Source of the DNA: Adiantum capillus-veneris
Lineage: Eukaryota > Streptophyta > Polypodiopsida > Polypodiales > Pteridaceae
Length of the DNA: 64,000 nucleotides
Reading direction: 5' to 3'
NCBI GenBank assembly: GCA_014529385.2
Contig: CM043954.1
Span: forward strand, 95,315,247 to 95,379,246
The position numbers were made by a program, and so were the translations under genes. Below the pieces are notes generated by a model that saw only the letters and a program-made list of their open reading frames with translations, ran no database searches and was not told the origin of the DNA. This document shows positions 58,186-64,000 of the stretch, piece by piece (position 1 is the first letter of the stretch; every line of letters starts with the position of its first letter).

Positions 58186-60055
58186 TTAAAAGCTGAAGGG
58201 CATGCTATTATAGATTGCTTCATAGATTTCTAGGTTAGTTGTGTACACTTTACGTCTCCTTGGGATGTGCTCCATGGGCATTTTGATACATCGTACCAGA
58301 TGTAAAAGTACGTGGATGATGGGCTGCTTGTTGGCTAGCTTGAAGGTGTATGCATCCAATTGCTTGTAATACAAACCTTGCACAACATATGAGCCTCTAT
58401 CAATTGCATTGCCCCACTCATCAAGGTACCCCTTCTCCACCTTCTCCTTTTCTGCAACACACTTGACCAGATAGAAATCCACATCCTCGACGTTGGTCGA
58501 AGCATCTGGATTTACAGCAAATGTGTCGCCAGCACATAGAGCACTACTCAACACATCATGATGACCTTCGTACGTGAAGTCATCGTAGGTGGCTGCTTCA
58601 TCTTTTGGCTTAGAATCTAACACAGTCTCATCAAGTAATGGCAGTAGAGTATGATAATCCCAAGGCTGCACGTGAGCTTTATTAATGCAGTGATTCCATC
58701 TTTCATGCATGCATGCATCACAGAAGCATGACAAGGCTCTTGTTGCAAGGGCAATTGGATCCCCAAGGTTGTGACCACGAAAGCATGCAAGCAGTAAGTT
58801 TTTGCCACAGTGGCACAATTACACTTCACCTCCCTATTCACCTCCCCCTCTTTAACCTCCTAGAACACACGGGCAAATTCCCTTTCTTTTGAAGGATAGT
58901 GTGAAGGTGCTCCCTGCGACGACAAGTTGGCTTGGCAATAAGCAACCACATCAGCTGCACACCGCAAAATAGCTCCATTAGGTTTTAGTTGTTCATGGGT
59001 CAAGGTTCTTTTCACAGCTGCTTCTACACCATCACACTCTCCCTTATCATGCCCTGATCCAAAGAAGAACCATCTCATCCCCATCTTTGCGAGTCCACCA
59101 TAACTTGCAATGAAGTAAAAAGGCATGGCTCCCTTGAACTATGAGGCTGCACCATCAGACCACACCCAATGTTGCTTAGGAGTGACACCCTCTTGTTGTA
59201 ACAAGTCACGGTGTAGCATGAAGCAGTGTTGCATGAACAACGTTTCATGCACCTTGTCATCTAATATGAAGAAGTGGATGGTTTTGACTACCTCCCCTGC
59301 CTTGCGGTAGTACGTTATGTGTACAAAAATGGTAACTTGACTAGAGTGCCAATGCATTGACCGAATCTCATTTTGTTCCTTGAAGGCATAATTCTCTACA
59401 AAATCAACAACTGACACGATAACATTGTCCAGAAACCAAAGAAGGCAATCCTTGAATTGTTGTCCTTGCCATCGAGCTACATAGTTATGAGTGATAAAGA
59501 GCTCCAACTTGGTCTTCAAGAGTTGAAGAAACTCCTAGAACTACATTTCTTTGTGCAAAAGATCTTTTCTTTTGTTACTATTTACCTGCTTGTCTTGATC
59601 TTATACTTTCACATTAATACTATTACTTGGATTTGCTATCTCCAAGCAGCATAATTCCAACCTATTCACTCCACATGTCAAACAGTCTCCCATCAGGCAT
59701 TCCCTTCTATGGAAAACTGCAACTACAGGCTTTGGACAGAGAACAGACTCCCACATATGTGTGACACCTTTGAATGTGTGATCTGAAGCCATGCAACCCT
59801 TTTTTAATGTTCTCAATTGGGGCACAGATAATGCATATATAGTCACAACCTGCTCTATGCAGCCCAAAAGCATGAGAGTGCATGTGGTTCAATGTGTCCT
59901 TCAAAAAGGACATTTGCACATGGTATTGGCAAGAGCATGTGTATCTATCCTTTAGCCGCCTACAAAAGAATGGCTTCAACATCTCAAACATTCTCATGCC
60001 AATCCTGCAATCTGGATGTTTTTCCTTGAGTCTACGAAAGAACTCAACCTGCAAC
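58186..60055 (-). pseudogene. WSDG/SGHxKG-type transposase (domain II)
   Basis: Minus strand, first exon after TTGCAG (~60052): VEFFRRLKEKHPDCRIGMRM, LKPFFCRRLKDRYTCSCQYH; a frameshift, then CLMGDCLTCGVNRLELCCLE. The second part (59519 on): ARWQGQQFKDCLLWFLDNVI, TIFVHITYYRKAGEVVKT, WVWSDGAAS-TAG-FKGAMPFYF, RWFFFGSGHDKGECDGVEAA. The Asp of WSDG and the HDKGECDG segment are hallmarks of a transposase-like family known from plants and animals. After TAG (58862-58860), a CNC...YCLHAF segment and a frameshift, the C-terminus (58818-58186) is open for 210 codons with CFCDACMHERWNHC. Unlike the 48.7-kb transposase in motif content. Interrupted but recognisable throughout. Confidence 0.7.
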
Positions 60056-60059
60056 ATCC

Positions 60060-60606
60060 AAATGATGATCAGTATTCAGATGCTAACTAGGACATCGAGC
60101 ATTTTCATGAAAACAAATCACAGTGTTAAATAGCACAATCAACATCCTAATGTGCATGCAACAGTGTATGTTAACTAGCATAAAGAGTGTTAGTTAGCAT
60201 ATATCTTGTGTTTACCAGGTAACTCTGTATACTAGATAGAGCACAAGGCATGCTAACTAGCACAGACCATATGCTAACTAGCATACTCATTAGGACATCC
60301 ATCATGTTGTTGAGCATAATAGGTGTTAACTAGCAAAAATTATGTTAATTAGCATACATCTTGTGCTGACTAGATAACTCTGTGTGCTAGGTAGAACACA
60401 AGGCATGCTAGCTAGCATACTCGATATGCTAACCAGCATACTCCATATGCTAACTAGCATACCCAGCCTAGCTGCTAGTTCTAACTAGCATAACCCTTGT
60501 CTTAAATAGCATACCCATCATGCTAGTGAGCATACTAGTTGTTAACAAGCATAAATGGTGTTAACTTTTATACTTTTTGTGTTGACCAACTAACTCTGTA
60601 TGCTAT
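60060..60606. repeat. Palindrome array, block 3
   Basis: ATGCTAACTAGCATAC-type copies in a ~150-bp unit containing AACTCTGTATGCTA and ACAAGGCATGCTAACTAGC. The family-B element is inserted at its end, and the array resumes at 63724. Confidence 0.95.
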
Positions 60607-60788
60607 TGATAGACGTATTTTTGGCTCTCATAAAATCTTTTAAGAAGCCATTTCACCCCACAACAACACCCTAGCATAATGACTAGGCTCGCTTTTTCAT
60701 TGTAAATAGCGTGTGTGCGATTAAGGTTTTTATCACTTTTTTTTATTAAATCATTGAGCGAGTCATTGGGCTAGGAGACAAAAAAAAA
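60607..60788 (+). repeat. 5' LTR remnant of family-B element
   Basis: Matches the start of the 3' LTR (61189-61365), sharing CACAA(C/A)AACACCCTAGCA and AATGACTAGGCTCGC. Confidence 0.9.
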
Positions 60789-60794
60789 ATTGGA

Positions 60795-61140
60795 GCAAGA
60801 CAAAGGGATCAAGGAAGGAGATTTGGTGCTAAGGTACAATAATCGCCTTGACAATCACTTTGATGTGAAGTTCAATACTAGATGGTAGGGTCCCTACATT
60901 GTAAAGAAGGCCTACTATTCACGCTACTATCAACTCATGGATTTGGATGGCAAGGAGCACCCCAAGAAGGTGAATGGGTATTGACTAAAGCCCTACTTGA
61001 GTCGTGTTCTACCAGAGGATCTACAAGAGCATCGAACAGCTACAATACCATGTAAGTCTTTGAGCTTGGCACTACAAGATGAAGATTCGATTGAGGCACC
61101 AAATATCACAAAGGATGGAAAAAACTCTCATTAGAAGATA
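60795..61140 (+). pseudogene. Family-B integrase C-terminus
   Basis: Reads KGIKEGDLVLRYNNRLDNHF, VKFNTRW-TAG-GPYIVKKAYY and KKVNGY-TGA-LKPYLSRVLPED, the GPY/F module that ends gypsy integrases. TAG and TGA sit where Gln or Leu and Arg are expected. It ends shortly before the polypurine tract. Confidence 0.75.
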
Positions 61141-61173
61141 TGTCTTTTGATGGTACATGAATGTACCATCATC

Positions 61174-61188
61174 TAGGGGGGGGCTAGA
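61174..61188 (+). promoter_or_regulatory. Polypurine tract of family-B element
   Basis: A TAGGGGGGGG run with CTAGA immediately before the 3' LTR start at 61189. Confidence 0.7.
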
Positions 61189-63719
61189 TGATAGCTATTT
61201 TTTTTGCTCTCGTAGAATCTTTTAAGAAGCCACTTCACCCCACAAAAACACCCTAGCACAATGACTAGGCTCGCTTTTTCATTGTAAATAGTGTGTATGC
61301 AATTAGGGTTTTTATCACATTTTTCTATTAAATCATTGAGCGAGTCATTGGGCTAGGAGACAAAAAAATGAATTTATAATATTACGGTCCTCTTTACATG
61401 TAAACATTATCCATCAAAGAAAGGACCTAAGTATAAAGGATTTTTTTCAATTTTTTTGTATTTATGTAAATATATATTCCTAGGTGTGCGTTATCAGGCC
61501 TAAGTTTGCTAGCTTCCATTGCGTATCATTCCTTATACATGTTTTAATATCATTCTATCCCTTAAGCTCTACTCACACAAGCCTTGAAAAAACTTTGTGT
61601 GACTTCATCATAAAAATTCACCGATCACCTTATCGGCTCCGTCATATTTTTCCATTCCTCCCAGATAAATATTCACAAGTACATAGGTTTCATCTTTAAA
61701 TAAATTCCATAAATCACTCAAACTAGAGAATAATTCAGGTTCCCTTCCCTCATGATTTTCCTCCTTTTATTTTTCCACATATATATTTTCAGTTTCCACC
61801 ATGCATCCCATGTGTCCATTTCTTCATACGATCCATGACTAGCTAACCTATTTTCTTGACCCACAAATATATCTCATATTTGATACTTATCCTCTACCAT
61901 ACATGTGTGCAAGCTCCTTGGAAAAATTAGGTCATGGTTGATGTATGGGGGGCTCACTTGGAATATACGAAGGAAAAAGAATCAAATAGTGGCCCACTTC
62001 AAGCCTTATGAGGTGCTATAAGGACAGCTTTTTTATCCAATTTTGGTACCCTCTTCTACTCTGAATCTGAGGATATGTCCAAAAGAGAAAATTTAGCCAA
62101 CTTCAAGGGTGATTTTACATAAATTTTATGGCCAACTTCAAAACTTCCACCTCATACACCCAAAAGTCTTCCTATTTTCTCTCACCCTTCCACACACCTA
62201 CTCACTCATACACACTCCTCCCTCTCCTTCCCACACCCAAACCTAGACATTCCATGACTATTATCACCTTCTTCACCATACTCATTCCCTCTCTTCACCA
62301 TAGCTTCCATGATACACACACATACTCTCATATATCTCTACACCTACTCCCATATTCACATTCCCTCTTCACCATCATGAAAATTACAAAAAAAAAAAGC
62401 AAATTGGATATGATTTATCTCTGCAAATGAAGGATTTTCAGCAAGAGGACCTTGAAGTCTTGAAATTGACACAACGTCACCATCAACCGCGACTCTGTCA
62501 TATTGACGCTTCATCCATCGGTGTCACTAGGTGAACTTCCTCTCAGATTCCATCTATCCCCCTAATTTTCATTATCTTCTTAAAGCATTTTACCATTGTC
62601 ATGCACCTTGTGTGCACCTCATTGTAATCATAATCACTAACCTACTAACACTAACCCTAATGAAAAAATCACCTCACCTCAAGGAAGTAAGGATAAGTAG
62701 TGATAGAACTCTCTTTCTCCCTCTCTTTTTTCCTCTCCTTTTTCATTCACCATCATTAATAATTCTCTCTCTCTTGACCCCAAATGCATGTGACTCAAGG
62801 AGATAAGAAAGGCCCACTCCATTTTGAAAATACAAAAATGCTAAGCTCAATTTGTTAGCGTGTAATTCAAATTAGCCATAATCCAAATAAGTGATCTATA
62901 ACCTATAAATAGACCCCTTCCCTTCATTGTAAACACACATAGATAGCATTCCAGCACTAGAGGCATGAGGAAAGACTTGGTTGTAGACACTATAGTGTGA
63001 GATTCACACTTTAGTGCACTATAGCATTGATGCTACATTTTTTAAGTGAGAGAGTATGAGAGTTTCACATATCAAGCCACCATTGTACCTATCCTTACAG
63101 TCATCAATAAATTTGAGTTCTTGGTGCTCCAAAGACGTGATTTTGTCTCCAATTCATATTACATCTGGTTGTGCAATGCCAGTCAAAAATTTGAGGTGAC
63201 GTGAATGCCGCAATTTCTCAGTTGAGCTTGTGAGGATAAGTGTTTTGGGTGCTTTTATTGCCTAATACTAGTTCATTGTAAGAGGTTCCAGTGATGAGAG
63301 GTCTCCTGCAACCTAAGACACGTGTGTGTTGGCAAAGTGTTGAGCACGTGTTGGTGTTGTCTCCGTGTAGGCTCTTTGACAGTGTAGCAAGGTGTTCTTT
63401 CACCTCTCGAATTTCAACACAATTGTTTGAGGAACCTCACTCTCCATCTCTCTCCGTTCTCTCAGTGGCTCCTTCTCTCCTCCTTCTATAGAAAATTGTT
63501 GCTTGTTTGTGTGTGTTTTGCGGGTCTCCCTTAAGTCTGTGGACACTCTCTTGCGTCCTAGTTCGCATCCATAACTAGGTGGTGCCCTTTTTAAGTTGGG
63601 TTTGGCTAGGGATTTTGCTTGGTTGTGTTTGTGTTTTGCCCTAGCTTCATTGAGCAGCATAGGAGCCCTGAAGGGTGTCTAGAGGCCGCTCCTCTTATTG
63701 CCCGCCCCGGACTGCCTCA
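61189..63719 (+). repeat. 3' LTR of family-B element
   Basis: 2531 bp, TGATAG...GCCTCA, with TATAAATAG at 62904-62912. It is related to the solo LTR at 15139-17314 throughout, with indels. Short plus-strand frames inside it are not genes. Confidence 0.9.
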
Positions 63720-63723
63720 CTAT

Positions 63724-64000
63724 TTAGAACTCAAGGCTGGGTAACTAGCATACTCCATATGCTACCTAGCAAACTCCATGTGCTAACTATCATAATCACT
63801 TTCTGTTAGACAACGTACTTATCATGCAAAGAAATTGAGCATACTAGGTATGTTAACTAGCATACCAGGTATGTTAATTAGCATACATATTTTGTTAACC
63901 AACTAGTTTTGTATGTTATGTAGGACCCAAGGCATGCTAACTAGCATACTCCATATGCTAACTAGCACTGTCCATATGCTAACTAGCACAGTCTATATGC
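63724..64000. repeat. Palindrome array, block 4 (continues past window)
   Basis: Same unit as block 3 (CAAGGCATGCTAACTAGCATA). Domain II is therefore not complete in this window. Confidence 0.95.

Larger units (their letters stand above)
60607..63719 (+). mobile_element. Internally deleted family-B LTR retrotransposon, CTAT duplication
   Basis: Flanked by CTAT at 60603-60606 and 63720-63723. It consists of the first ~180 bp of a 5' LTR, the integrase C-terminal coding end, a purine tract and a complete 3' LTR. The jump from LTR to pol happens in an A-run after GGGCTAGGAGACAAAA, suggesting deletion by slippage or microhomology. Confidence 0.9.

Noticed and set aside
61484-62806. Short plus-strand Ser/His/Leu-rich frames
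   Set aside because: They lie in the family-B 3' LTR, are CT-rich and differ from the solo LTR frames.

Overview
The window looks like heavily repetitive nuclear DNA of a land plant. No ordinary intact host gene is visible. Plant-type Ty3/gypsy LTR retrotransposons, plant-type spliced transposon genes, GT-AG introns and long AT-rich repeat fields support this. A fern or other large-genome seed-free plant is my best guess, from the plant-type FCP1-like domains with a DLNG motif and the unusual transposase families; this is an inference only. Almost everything recognisable is mobile DNA in several nested layers, mostly decayed. I saw no rRNA, tRNA or CRISPR array.

Layout. 1-4.3 kb: non-coding, with a short duplicated segment, poly-C runs and small hairpins. 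4.3-6.06 kb: a 1.7-kb GA-rich purine tract that abuts a broken HSPA12-type Hsp70 N-terminus on the minus strand. 6.9-8.5 kb: a spliced Transposase_24-like transposon gene, interrupted by TAG codons. 8.67-8.9 kb: a 64-bp palindrome and a GCGGTAATA-type element. 8.9-10.2 kb: a minus-strand gypsy PR-RT remnant. 10.2-20.0 kb: a degenerate gypsy element (family A, apparently with two RNase H domains), split inside its second RNase H by a solo LTR of family B at 15139-17314.

20027-52178: the centrepiece, a ~32-kb element that I infer to be one giant DNA transposon. It has a 14-bp perfect terminal inverted repeat, sits exactly within a family-A leader sequence, and is flanked by a 4-bp duplication (AAGG/GAGG). 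It carries, on the minus strand, two FCP1-like phosphatase-domain genes and a gene whose exons encode a ParB-like domain, a DNA-methyltransferase-like domain and a SET domain. On the plus strand it carries a DUF8039/DUF7869-type transposase. The rest is filled with dozens of copies of a 20-bp motif (AAGGTCCACCACTTGTCCAA or its complement). The motif changes orientation around 28.4-30.8 kb. Inside the element are a 244-bp MITE with related ends and a 4-bp duplication, and a non-autonomous gag-only LTR retrotransposon (43911-48019).

52.2-64 kb: the family-A leader resumes, followed by a gypsy protease fragment. Then comes a second repeat domain saturated with the palindrome TATGCTAATTAGCATA. 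It again contains an FCP1-like gene (plus strand) and a transposase, this time of a different type (a WSDG...SGHxKG family, minus strand). An internally deleted family-B LTR element (60607-63719) is inserted in it with a 4-bp CTAT duplication. Domain II runs off the window. The recurring combination of an FCP1-like gene, a transposase and a private short repeat in two unrelated-looking repeat domains suggests a family of large transposons. Nearly all the broken reading frames carry TAG where a CAG (Gln) codon is expected, which points to CHG-methylation-driven decay.
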